Assembly: GCA_937892315.1 (NCBI GenBank)
Contig: CALAVF010000314.1
Span: forward strand, 1 to 13,264
Origin: an uncultured Prevotellaceae bacterium
Lineage (GTDB): Bacteria; Bacteroidota; Bacteroidia; Bacteroidales; Bacteroidaceae
Direction of reading: 5' to 3'
DNA: 13,264 nt
Shown: positions 1 to 7,804 of the stretch, piece after piece
How positions within the stretch are numbered: the stretch's first letter is position 1
How the letters are laid out: each line of letters starts with the position of its first letter
Program-made: the position numbers and the translations under genes
The notes under the pieces: model-generated
Database searches by the model: none
What the model was told of the DNA's origin: nothing
What the model saw: the letters and a program-made list of their open reading frames with translations, nothing else

Positions 1-313
1 CGGCAAGTTCATGCGCAAGGTGCGCTTGGACGAAATCCCACAGTTCTGGACGGTGCTGAAAGGCGACATGTCGCTGGTTGGCTATCGTCCTGAACGACAG
101 TATTTTATCGATAAGATTATGGAACAGAATCCAGACTATCAGTTGCTCTATCAGACCTGTCCGGGCGTGACCTCGATGGCAACCATCACCAATGGCTACA
201 CCGACACGATGGAGAAGATGCTGAAGCGGCTCGACATGGATCTTGACTATCTGAAAAACAGAAGTTTGGCACTTGACATGAAGATTATTTCCAAAACATT
301 GTTTAACATCTAA
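1..313 (+). CDS. Initiating sugar phosphotransferase (C-terminal part)
   Basis: This is the 3' end of a membrane bacterial sugar transferase of the WcaJ/WbaP/UpxY-like group, which moves a sugar-1-phosphate onto undecaprenyl phosphate to start a polysaccharide repeat unit at the inner membrane. The frame is already open at base 2 with no start in the window, so the gene is cut by the window edge. About 103 residues remain. They contain the family core: a basic FMRKVRLDEIPQF stretch, then VLKGDMSLVGYRPE, then a CPGVTS segment matching the usual PG(I/L)TS block, and a C-terminal segment (LALDMKIISKTLF) typical of the family end. The usual SLVGPRPE reads SLVGYRPE here, a variant I believe is common in Bacteroidales. 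The next gene begins 18 bp downstream, which fits an operon. The sugar transferred cannot be told from this fragment. The family call is firm. Confidence 0.93.
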   Translation, partial: GKFMRKVRLDEIPQFWTVLKGDMSLVGYRPERQYFIDKIMEQNPDYQLLYQTCPGVTSMATITNGYTDTMEKMLKRLDMDLDYLKNRSLALDMKIISKTLFNI

Positions 314-331
314 ATTCTCAATACTATCAAC

Positions 332-2890
332 ATGACGCTGTCTTTCCTGAAGAAACTTCTCTTCACTTTCACCTTGTCTTTTGTATGCCTTTCGGCGTTC
401 GGCCAGTCAATGACCGACGAACAGGTCATCAAGTATGTGCAGCAGCAACAGGAAAAAGGTTCTACTCAGCAACAAATTGTCACTCAACTGCTTAGGCGTG
501 GTGTGACCACCGAGCAGTTGCGTCGTATCCGCAAAAAATACGAAGCAGAGCAGGAAAACATGGGAGCCGTTGACCTGACGGGCAAGACCACTCAGCAGGA
601 CAAGAGCCGCCTGCGTCAGCAAAAGCAGGTGCAGGGCGAAGAGAATCAGAAACGCAACCAGTACATGATTCAGTCGCAGATACGTCGCCAGAATCGTAAC
701 TTCGGCACGAAAGAGGAGCGTGAGCAGGCATTGAACAACGAGATTGCCTTCATGGACATCGACTCGCTGATTTACTATCAGAACTACTTCAAGGACGAGA
801 ACGAGGTGTTCGGTCGCAACATCTTCAACAACGAACTGTTGACCTTTGAACCTCCCACAAACATGGCGACCCCGCCTAACTACCGCTTAGGTGCTGGTGA
901 TGAGGTGATTATCGACGTGTGGGGAGCCTCGCAGGAGACCTTCGATGTGTGGGTCTCACCAGACGGAATGGTAACCATCGATGGGGTAGGCCCCTGCAAA
1001 ATCGGCGGTATGACCGTGGCGGAAGCCACCTCCTTCCTCCGTTCCCGACTGGGCAAGTTCTATTCCGACTCTCAGATACAAATTGCGGTGGGCGACCTCC
1101 GCAGCATTCAGGTGCAGGTGTTAGGTGAGGTGAATGTGCCGGGCACCTACACGCTCAGTTCCTTCTCTTCCGCTTTCAACGCACTCTATGCGGCGGGCGG
1201 CATCAGCGACATCGGTACGTTGCGTGACATCAAGGTCTATCGCCAGGGCAGGCAGATTGCCACGATTGACGTTTACGACTATATCATCAACGGAAACTCG
1301 CGAGGCGACGTGCGACTGAACGACAACGACATCATTGTGGTGGGTCCCTACGAAGCGTTGGTGGACGTGCGGGGTAAGGTGAAACGCCCGATGTTCTACG
1401 AGATGAAGACCAACGAGAGCCTCGCCACACTGCTGAAATACACAGGCGGTTTCACGGGCGATGCCTACAAGAAGAGCATCCGCGTGATTCGCAAGAACGG
1501 AGCCGAATACTCTATCCACACGGTGGGCGAGTTCGACTGGAACGGGTTCAACGTGACGGATGGCGACTCGGTGTTTGTCGATAGCGTTGTGGCACGCTAC
1601 TCCAACATGGTGGAGGTGCGTGGTGCTGTCTTCCATGCCGGCATGTACCAGATGGACGGCAACATCAACACGGTGCGGGAACTGATTAACGCTGCCGAGG
1701 GATTGCGTGAAGACGCGTTCACGGCTCGTGCGGTGATGCATCGCCAGAAGCCCGACCTCACTTTGGAGGTGCTGGCGGTTGACATTCAGGGAATTATGGA
1801 TGGCACCGTGGCAGACATTCCGCTCCGAAAGAACGACGTGCTCTTCATCCCGAATAAACTCGACATGACGGGCGAACAGACCTTGACCATCACGGGAGAG
1901 GTGAACTTCCCCGGTGTGTATGCCTATGCGGAAAACACGGCGCTGGAAGACCTCGTCTTGCAGGCGGGCGGCTTGACGGACGCGGCTTCGACGGTGAAGG
2001 TGGATGTCTATCGACGCATTGACGACCCGACTGCACTGGAGGATAATGAAAACCTGACTCAAACCTTCTCTTTCGCCCTGAAAGATGGTTTTGTGGTCGA
2101 TGGTGAGCCAGGCTTTACCTTGAAGCCTTACGACCAGGTGGCTATCCGTAAAAGTCCTTCCTATTCGGAGCAGCAGAACGTGCAAGTGTCTGGTGCTGTG
2201 AACTTTGCAGGAACTTACGCCATGACCAACAAGAACTACAAACTGAGCGACTTGGTGAAGGCTGCCGGCGGACTCAGTTCGTTGGGTTATGCCAAGGGCG
2301 CCCGTCTGGAACGCATGATGACGGAAGAAGAGCGTCAACAGCAGGAAGCCTCGCTTCGTGCCTCGCAGATTGCCCTCTACGAAGAGGCGATGCAGGCTGA
2401 TGCCAAGAGTTTCGACTTCAACCGTGCCGACACGCTGCTGACCATGAAACTCGATGTGGGCAACACGTTCCCGGTCGCTATCGACCTCGAAAAAGCCATG
2501 AAGAACCCTGGTGGCGAGGACGACATCGTGCTCCGCGAGGGTGACAAACTGGTCATTCCGCAGTACTCATCCATTGTGAAAATCAGCGGTGACGTGATGT
2601 ACCCGATTTCGATGAACTACAAGAAAGGCGAATCGCTCAACTACTACATCAAACGTGCCGGTGGATATGGCGACAACGCCCGCAAGAGCCGTGTGTATGC
2701 CGTCTATGCGAACGGTGCGGTGGAACTGCTGAGCCACCGAAGCACGAAGGCGGTGGAACCGGGTTGTACCATCGTGGTGCCATCGAAGAAGCAGAAGAAC
2801 AAGATGACGACGGCAGAGTACGCCGCAATGGGAACTTCCGCAGCCTCTATTGCCACGATGATGGTGACGATTGCCAACATTCTGAAATAA
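332..2890 (+). CDS. Outer-membrane polysaccharide export protein, multi-SLBB (Wza-like)
   Basis: The 852-residue product is a polysaccharide export protein forming or contributing to the outer-membrane exit channel for the polymer. Residues 1-25 are a signal peptide (two Lys, a hydrophobic core, AFG-QS cleavage). Cys19 is not in a lipobox, so this looks like a signal peptidase I substrate, unlike lipoprotein Wza of E. coli. Residues 26-140 are Gln/Arg-rich and probably helical. A Poly_export domain starts near 180 (YRLGAGDEVIIDVWG). Six SLBB-like units follow, each opening with a G-x-V core, near residues 265 (GEVNVPGTY), 348 (GKVKRPMFY), 431 (GAVFHAGMY), 522 (GEVNFPGVY), 621 (GAVNFAGTY) and 753 (GDVMYPISM). 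A charged linker near 645-690 separates the last two. The C-terminus is a hydrophobic Ala/Met-rich helix (about 830-852), possibly the membrane-spanning helix. It is about twice the length of Wza (roughly 380 residues). The start is the first ATG before the signal peptide. Confidence 0.94.
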   Translation: MTLSFLKKLLFTFTLSFVCLSAFGQSMTDEQVIKYVQQQQEKGSTQQQIVTQLLRRGVTTEQLRRIRKKYEAEQENMGAVDLTGKTTQQDKSRLRQQKQVQGEENQKRNQYMIQSQIRRQNRNFGTKEEREQALNNEIAFMDIDSLIYYQNYFKDENEVFGRNIFNNELLTFEPPTNMATPPNYRLGAGDEVIIDVWGASQETFDVWVSPDGMVTIDGVGPCKIGGMTVAEATSFLRSRLGKFYSDSQIQIAVGDLRSIQVQVLGEVNVPGTYTLSSFSSAFNALYAAGGISDIGTLRDIKVYRQGRQIATIDVYDYIINGNSRGDVRLNDNDIIVVGPYEALVDVRGKVKRPMFYEMKTNESLATLLKYTGGFTGDAYKKSIRVIRKNGAEYSIHTVGEFDWNGFNVTDGDSVFVDSVVARYSNMVEVRGAVFHAGMYQMDGNINTVRELINAAEGLREDAFTARAVMHRQKPDLTLEVLAVDIQGIMDGTVADIPLRKNDVLFIPNKLDMTGEQTLTITGEVNFPGVYAYAENTALEDLVLQAGGLTDAASTVKVDVYRRIDDPTALEDNENLTQTFSFALKDGFVVDGEPGFTLKPYDQVAIRKSPSYSEQQNVQVSGAVNFAGTYAMTNKNYKLSDLVKAAGGLSSLGYAKGARLERMMTEEERQQQEASLRASQIALYEEAMQADAKSFDFNRADTLLTMKLDVGNTFPVAIDLEKAMKNPGGEDDIVLREGDKLVIPQYSSIVKISGDVMYPISMNYKKGESLNYYIKRAGGYGDNARKSRVYAVYANGAVELLSHRSTKAVEPGCTIVVPSKKQKNKMTTAEYAAMGTSAASIATMMVTIANILK

Positions 2891-2922
2891 TCATTTGACC
2901 AAACTTGCAAAAACTTCATTTT

Positions 2923-4041
2923 ATGAAACCCCAATACGATTTTCTCATTGTCGGCACAGGTCTTTTTGGTGCCGTGTCAGCCTACCTGCTGAAACAGAAA
3001 GGATATTCCATCTGTTTGATTGACAAGCGTGAACACATCGGCGGAAACATCTACACCGAGAAAGTGCGTGGCATCAATGTGCATAAGTACGGTGCCCACA
3101 TCTTCCATACGAGCAACAAGCAGGTGTGGCAGTTTGTGAACAGTTTCGTGGAGTTCAATCGCTATACCAACTCGCCGGTGGCAAACTACAAGGGCAAACT
3201 CTACAACTTGCCTTTCAACATGAACACGTTCTATCAGATGTGGGGCGTGAAGACACCTGCCGAGGCAATGGCGAAAATCGAAGAGCAGAAGAAGGAGTAT
3301 CACATCGACCATCCGCAGAATCTGGAAGAACAGGCAATCAGCCTGATTGGCAAGGACATCTACGAGGCACTCATCAAGGGCTACACCCAGAAGCAGTGGG
3401 GCAGAAAGTGTACCGAATTGCCAGCCTTCATCATCAAGCGGCTGCCCGTGCGTTTCACCTTCGACAACAACTACTTCAACGACAAGTATCAGGGCATTCC
3501 GGAAGGTGGCTATACCGCACTGATTGAGAAGATGATAGCGGGTTGTGAGGTGCGATTGGGAGTGGATTACTTCGACCAGAAGGAAGCACTCGATGCTCTT
3601 GCTGAACGAATCATCTACACAGGCGAAATCGATCGCTACTTCAACTATCAGTACGGTCATCTGCAATATCGCACCGTCTCTTTCGAGACCGAACTGCTCG
3701 AAGGTGTGGACAACTATCAGGGCAACGCTGTGGTGAACTACACCGATGCCGAAACTCCCTTCACCCGCATCATCGAGCACAAGCATTTCGAAATGTTCGG
3801 CCCCGCCATTGCCGAGTGTCCCGACACCATCATCTCCCGCGAGTACAGCAAGGAGTGGCAACCTGGCGACGAACCCTACTATCCCGTCAACGACGACAAG
3901 AACTCAGCCCTCTATGCCCAGTACAAAGCCCTCGCCGACAGCCAGACCAAAGTCATCTTCGGCGGTCGCCTTGCCGAGTACAAATACTACGACATGCACA
4001 AGGTCATCGAAAGGGCATTTGAAGTGGTGGAACAGTTGTAG
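2923..4041 (+). CDS. glf: UDP-galactopyranose mutase
   Basis: This cytoplasmic flavoenzyme interconverts UDP-galactopyranose and UDP-galactofuranose, supplying the donor for galactofuranose residues. The 372-residue product has the usual family length. The FAD-binding GTGLFG motif lies at residues 11-16, followed by the acidic end of the second strand and HIGGN. Other family blocks are KYGAHIFHTSNKQVW, GYTQKQWG, LPVRFTFDNNYF (Arg near 177), EIDRYFNYQYGHLQYRTV (second substrate-binding-type Arg near 249), REYSKEWQPGDEPYYPV, and FGGRLAEYKYYDMHKVI near the C-terminus. I chose the ATG at 2923 because it directly precedes the Rossmann strand; a TTG at 2905 would add only six unconserved residues. 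The gene starts 32 bp after the export gene. It implies that the polymer contains galactofuranose, although none of the transferases here can be assigned to that sugar by eye. It is GC-rich like the export gene and unlike the following gene. Confidence 0.96.
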   Translation: MKPQYDFLIVGTGLFGAVSAYLLKQKGYSICLIDKREHIGGNIYTEKVRGINVHKYGAHIFHTSNKQVWQFVNSFVEFNRYTNSPVANYKGKLYNLPFNMNTFYQMWGVKTPAEAMAKIEEQKKEYHIDHPQNLEEQAISLIGKDIYEALIKGYTQKQWGRKCTELPAFIIKRLPVRFTFDNNYFNDKYQGIPEGGYTALIEKMIAGCEVRLGVDYFDQKEALDALAERIIYTGEIDRYFNYQYGHLQYRTVSFETELLEGVDNYQGNAVVNYTDAETPFTRIIEHKHFEMFGPAIAECPDTIISREYSKEWQPGDEPYYPVNDDKNSALYAQYKALADSQTKVIFGGRLAEYKYYDMHKVIERAFEVVEQL

Positions 4042-4111
4042 AAGTTGTTCCTTTGATGATTGTTGCAGACGGATGATTCCCCTCACATACAAATGAAAAA
4101 AGAAGTTTGAT

Positions 4112-5176
4112 ATGGCAGAAAATAATCAGCAAATAAAAACCGTTAACTTACGGAAGTTGTTCCAACTGCTTTTGCAGAAGAAAAAGGTATTTTATAAGGT
4201 TTGGGCAATTGTGTTTGTACTTTCCTGCATCTGGATTTTTCCACAACCACGATATTATATCTCTTCTGTGGCGGTCGCACCAGAAACGGGTGGAGCAGAA
4301 GCGGGAGGGGGATTGTCTTCTATCGCCTCTTCTTTTGGCATCAACATCGGTGCAATGGCAAATAACGATGCCATTTATCCGATATTGTATCCAGATTTGT
4401 TCGAATCACCAGAATTTACGGTGGGGTTGTATGACATAAAGATTACAACAGCAGAGGGTGATTTGACTACCGATTATTACACTTATATGAAAAAGCATCA
4501 ACAGCCGAATTGGTTGACAAAACCTTTCACTGATGCGATAAAATGGGTGAAAAAAATCTTCAAATCAAAGAAAGGACATTTGGGTGAGGATGGAAAAATC
4601 AGTTCTTTCCAGATGTCAGAAGAGGATTTTGCTCTGATGGAAAGTGTTCAGAGCAACATTACTTGTTCTGTGGATCAAAAGACAGATGTTGTCACCATTA
4701 CGGTACAAGACCAAGACGCTTTGGTGTCGGCACTTTTGGCAGATTCGGTCAAACAGCATTTGCAAGATTTCATTACGGAGTACCGTACAAGCAAGGCTCG
4801 TATGGATGTTGACTATTATCAAGAATTGGCTAATCAGGCTTGGGACGACTATGAAACATCGGTCAGAGAGTATAGTGATTATTGTGATGCACACAAAAAT
4901 ATGATTCTTCAAGCCAATATCTCTGAGCGTGATGAACTGGAAAACAAAATGTCGTTGAAATTTAACACCTACAATGCCATGAATGTGCAACTTGAGGCCG
5001 CTAAAGCAAAAGTGCAAGAACGGACCCCTTCGTTCACAACATTGAAGAGTGTGGTCGTGCCAGTGAAGCCTGCAGGACCTAAGCGGATGCTTTTTGTCAT
5101 TGGTATGTTGTTCTTGAGTTCTATCATTACTGCATTTTGGATAAGTCGGGGGCAGATAGTGGAAGAATCCGTATAA
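4112..5176 (+). CDS. Chain-length determinant protein (Wzz-like)
   Basis: The 354-residue product has the two-helix layout of Wzz-type polysaccharide co-polymerases, which sit in the inner membrane and set polymer length together with the Wzy polymerase. The first membrane segment is at about residues 28-44, after a short basic cytoplasmic start. A long periplasmic region follows, with predicted helical, coiled-coil-like sequence at about 225-310 (DVDYYQELANQAWDDYETSV and onwards). The Pro-rich motif PVKPAGPKR precedes the second membrane segment at about 326-344. No tyrosine-kinase domain follows, so this is a stand-alone Wzz rather than a Wzc. The AAAAAAGAAG-like purine stretch 5' of the ATG could serve as a weak ribosome-binding site. 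A 70-bp gap separates it from glf, and base composition turns AT-rich from here. The next gene starts 7 bp downstream. The family is clear, the exact subclass less so. Confidence 0.9.
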   Translation: MAENNQQIKTVNLRKLFQLLLQKKKVFYKVWAIVFVLSCIWIFPQPRYYISSVAVAPETGGAEAGGGLSSIASSFGINIGAMANNDAIYPILYPDLFESPEFTVGLYDIKITTAEGDLTTDYYTYMKKHQQPNWLTKPFTDAIKWVKKIFKSKKGHLGEDGKISSFQMSEEDFALMESVQSNITCSVDQKTDVVTITVQDQDALVSALLADSVKQHLQDFITEYRTSKARMDVDYYQELANQAWDDYETSVREYSDYCDAHKNMILQANISERDELENKMSLKFNTYNAMNVQLEAAKAKVQERTPSFTTLKSVVVPVKPAGPKRMLFVIGMLFLSSIITAFWISRGQIVEESV

Positions 5177-5183
5177 AACGAAA

Positions 5184-6542
5184 GTGTTTGTTTTGAGTGT
5201 GTCAATCCTTTATTACATATCATCCCGCTTGCACCTGTCTGAGACCAAAGAGAAGATTGTCCGCAACCTTTTCTGGTCTGTGGTGGGCAAGGTTGTCACA
5301 CTTTTAGGTGGATTATTTGTTGGAATTGTCATCGCACGTTATTTAGGTCCAGAGCAATACGGCCTGATGAATTATGTCATCAGTTATGTGGGGCTATTCC
5401 AAATCATCGCCTTGTTTGGACTTGACAACATAGAGATTCGTGAAGAGTCAAAAGGAACTGTGCCTGTGCAGGTTGTGATGGGAACTGCATTTGGTTTGAA
5501 ACTGGCATTTGCTGTGCTGACGGTTTTGCTGACGGTTGTTACCTCATGGTGGATGGAAGCGGACAAGACCATTACGTTGTATGTGTTGATTTATGCGGTG
5601 TCTATCATCGCCAATACGTTCACGGTCATTCGTAATTACTTCACGTCGATAGTCAAGAATGAATATGTGGTGAAGTCTGAGATTTCCCGAACTCTGGTGG
5701 GTATTATTATCAAGTTGGTTTTGTGGTGGCATCATGCTCCTCTGATTCTCTTTGTGGCGGCATCTGCTTTCGATTTTGTGTTGTTGGCAGGTGGATATAA
5801 TGTGGCGTATCGTCAAATCGTTGGTTCAATGCGGGAATGGAAGTTTGACAGCGGCTATGCTAAATTTCTGTTGAAAGAGTCTTTTCCATTGTTGCTCACG
5901 AGTGCAGCCGTCTTTATTTACCAGCGGATTGACCAAGTGATGATAGGCAACATGATAGATAAGGAGTCGGTTGGTTATTTCTCTACAGCCGCTCGATTTG
6001 TCGAAGTGATGATGTATGTGCCGATGATGCTGACACAGACCATCTCCCCCATCTTGGTACGGAAGCGTGAAGAGTCCACCTCGTTATATGCAGACAGGGC
6101 TCAGCGGTTTATGAATCTCACCTTCTGGGGAACACTGATTTTGTCAGTTCTGGTATCGGTGTGTGCATTTTATTTGGTGCGTTACACTTTTGGAGTCCGT
6201 TATTTGGCTGCTGTTCCCGTTTTGCAGGTTTTGTCTTTCAAGGCAACCGCTTACGCCTTGTCCACGACGGCTGGATGTATGCTGGTCATTGAGGGGTTGC
6301 AACGTTACGCTATTTTTCGTGATGGCTTTGGATGTCTTGTTTGCTTGGCATTGAATTATGTGCTTTTGCCACGTTATGGCATCATGGCTGCCGCCGCCGT
6401 TGCTATTGCAAGTTATGTTTGTGCAGGTTATATTGCCGATATGTTGATTTCTCCCTATCGCCATCTGTTTGTGCGTCAGACAAAGACGCTGCTGTATGGT
6501 TGGAAAGATATTGTTCACATCAAGCAAATTCTGAAGAACTAA
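5184..6542 (+). CDS. Wzx-type polysaccharide flippase
   Basis: This is a MATE/polysaccharide-synthase family flippase that moves undecaprenyl-linked repeat units across the inner membrane. The N-terminal block KIVRNLFWSVVGKVVTLLGGLFVG followed by VIARYLGPEQYGLMNYVISYV is diagnostic. Hydrophobic helices continue to the end (about 12 in total), with a second characteristic loop IYQRIDQVMIGNMIDKESVGYFSTA near the middle. The length of 452 residues is normal. No ATG lies before the conserved block. The GTG at 5184, 7 bp after the wzz stop, gives the longest product; in-frame alternatives are TTG at 5193, GTG at 5199 and TTG at 5229, so the first 5-16 residues are uncertain. The stop overlaps the next gene's ATG by one base. 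Sugar specificity cannot be read from sequence. Confidence 0.93.
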   Translation: MFVLSVSILYYISSRLHLSETKEKIVRNLFWSVVGKVVTLLGGLFVGIVIARYLGPEQYGLMNYVISYVGLFQIIALFGLDNIEIREESKGTVPVQVVMGTAFGLKLAFAVLTVLLTVVTSWWMEADKTITLYVLIYAVSIIANTFTVIRNYFTSIVKNEYVVKSEISRTLVGIIIKLVLWWHHAPLILFVAASAFDFVLLAGGYNVAYRQIVGSMREWKFDSGYAKFLLKESFPLLLTSAAVFIYQRIDQVMIGNMIDKESVGYFSTAARFVEVMMYVPMMLTQTISPILVRKREESTSLYADRAQRFMNLTFWGTLILSVLVSVCAFYLVRYTFGVRYLAAVPVLQVLSFKATAYALSTTAGCMLVIEGLQRYAIFRDGFGCLVCLALNYVLLPRYGIMAAAAVAIASYVCAGYIADMLISPYRHLFVRQTKTLLYGWKDIVHIKQILKN

Positions 6543-7804
6543 TGTTATTTATACCTTTCATATATTTCCTATTGTTGACGGCCTACTGGTGGATAAAACA
6601 TCGGGCACTGGATGTTTGTGTCTATATGTCAGGACTTTATACTTTGACTTCTCTTTTTGCTATTGTGATTGTTTATGGAAATATGTTGGGTGAAGGTGGT
6701 ATCTTGTTTAACGAAATTGGTTTGACTTTGGGTATTATCCCGACATTGCTGTATTGTGCCATTTTGACTCTGAGTATATGGCCCTTCTCTATGCTATATG
6801 GCAAGGACTTAAAGAATGTGTATGTGTCAATGTCATGGCTTCCTTTGGTTTTGGGGTGTATATTCATCGCTGTTTCTTTCCTCAACTTATATCTTGTTGC
6901 AGATTCGACGTTGGAAATTCTGCAAGGTGACCTTTCCTCTGTGCGTTCCGACCACTATGCAGGTTTCCTCTCACCTGCCGAAATCAAGGCACAGTCCATG
7001 TCTGCCCCATTGCGTTATTTCTATATTCTTAATACCTCTACACTATTGGCTCTGCCATTGTTTTTCTATTCAATATGCTTCGAACACCGTCCTTGGTGGT
7101 ATAATGTGTTGTTATTTTTTGCCTCAATGAGCGTGCCAATCAAAGAGATGCAAGTGGCAGACCGAACCGAAATAGTTTTCTTTGGCATGATGTTTATTTA
7201 TTGCCTTTTGTTTTTTTACAAATTTCTTTCTAAGAAGGTCAAAGTGATTTTTTTGATAATGGGCATACCAGTGGTGACTGCGGCATTGGTCTATTTCGTT
7301 GCTGTCTCTCAGGCACGTTTTGATGAACGAGAAGGAGGTGCAGGCACAGGTGCCATGCAGTATGCAGGTCAGGGCTATCTGAATTTCTGCTATTTTTGGG
7401 AGAATGCAAATCCTGACATCATTTCTGCCGAGCGTGAGTTCCCATTGATACATCACTATATTTACCATATCGACTCCAATCCGGAGCGACGGGCGGTGAG
7501 GTCGGGACAGCAGGGTTTCTTTATCAGCGTCTTTGCTTCTTTTATTGGTGACCTAATGTTGGACCTCAGTCCTATCGGGATGATTCTGTGGGTTATTTTT
7601 TATAGTTTACTTTGTTTTTATGTCATTCAACATCCGCATCGAGAGGAGTTGTCGTTGGGCGAAGTATTGGCGATATTTGCATTGGCGGTGATACCTGTAT
7701 TCGGTATTTTCTATTACCGATATTATGTATACAAGTACACCGTAATGCTTCTTCTTGTGATTTTAGTATATCTGTTGTCAAAAGTAAAATTTGTGTACAA
7801 ATGA
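6542..7804 (+). CDS. Probable O-antigen/capsule polymerase (Wzy-like membrane protein)
   Basis: The 420-residue product is strongly hydrophobic with about 10 predicted membrane helices, starting immediately at the N-terminus (MLFIPFIYFLLLTAYWW). A large hydrophilic loop at about residues 254-328 contains FDEREGGAGTG, a Tyr/Trp-rich segment, HHYIYHI and NPERRAVRSGQQG, followed by a helix pair around GDLMLDLSPIGMILW. A large late periplasmic loop with Arg residues and a following Gly/Asp-containing loop is the usual Wzy layout, and the gene sits between wzx and the transferases. No motif in it proves polymerase activity, as Wzy proteins are poorly conserved, so the call rests on topology and position. 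The ATG at 6542 overlaps the wzx stop by one base (TAATG). The same frame stays open 70 codons further upstream inside wzx, but that extension is not hydrophobic in the family pattern. This is the most AT-rich gene of the window (a 60-base line at 7201 is about 23% GC). Confidence 0.78.
   Translation: MLFIPFIYFLLLTAYWWIKHRALDVCVYMSGLYTLTSLFAIVIVYGNMLGEGGILFNEIGLTLGIIPTLLYCAILTLSIWPFSMLYGKDLKNVYVSMSWLPLVLGCIFIAVSFLNLYLVADSTLEILQGDLSSVRSDHYAGFLSPAEIKAQSMSAPLRYFYILNTSTLLALPLFFYSICFEHRPWWYNVLLFFASMSVPIKEMQVADRTEIVFFGMMFIYCLLFFYKFLSKKVKVIFLIMGIPVVTAALVYFVAVSQARFDEREGGAGTGAMQYAGQGYLNFCYFWENANPDIISAEREFPLIHHYIYHIDSNPERRAVRSGQQGFFISVFASFIGDLMLDLSPIGMILWVIFYSLLCFYVIQHPHREELSLGEVLAIFALAVIPVFGIFYYRYYVYKYTVMLLLVILVYLLSKVKFVYK

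Noticed and set aside
332..406. Lipoprotein signal with Cys19 in the export protein
   Set aside because: Residues before Cys19 (TLSFV) do not form a lipobox, whereas AFG-QS is a good signal peptidase I site.
1121..2338. 405-codon open frame on the minus strand
   Set aside because: It is His/Arg/Val-rich, has no domain pattern and lies wholly antisense to the export gene, whose SLBB repeats are clear. It is a shadow of GC-rich coding sequence.
2905..2922. Earlier TTG start for the mutase
   Set aside because: It would add six unconserved residues; the ATG at 2923 fits the family N-terminus.
2977..3861. 294-codon open frame on the minus strand
   Set aside because: It lies fully antisense to the unmistakable UDP-galactopyranose mutase gene and has no recognisable features of its own.
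4042..4111. Bacteroidetes-type promoter (TTTG and TAnnTTTG) upstream of wzz
   Set aside because: A TTTG is present but no TAnnTTTG lies at the expected spacing, so I cannot support a promoter.
6332..6541. 70-codon N-terminal extension of the polymerase frame
   Set aside because: It overlaps the flippase gene, is rich in Cys and Arg, and the ATG at 6542 sits exactly on the flippase stop.
7612..7800. 63-codon N-terminal extension of the first glycosyltransferase
   Set aside because: It overlaps the polymerase gene; MKIFTIIVTYN at 7801 is the standard family 2 beginning and forms an ATGA overlap.
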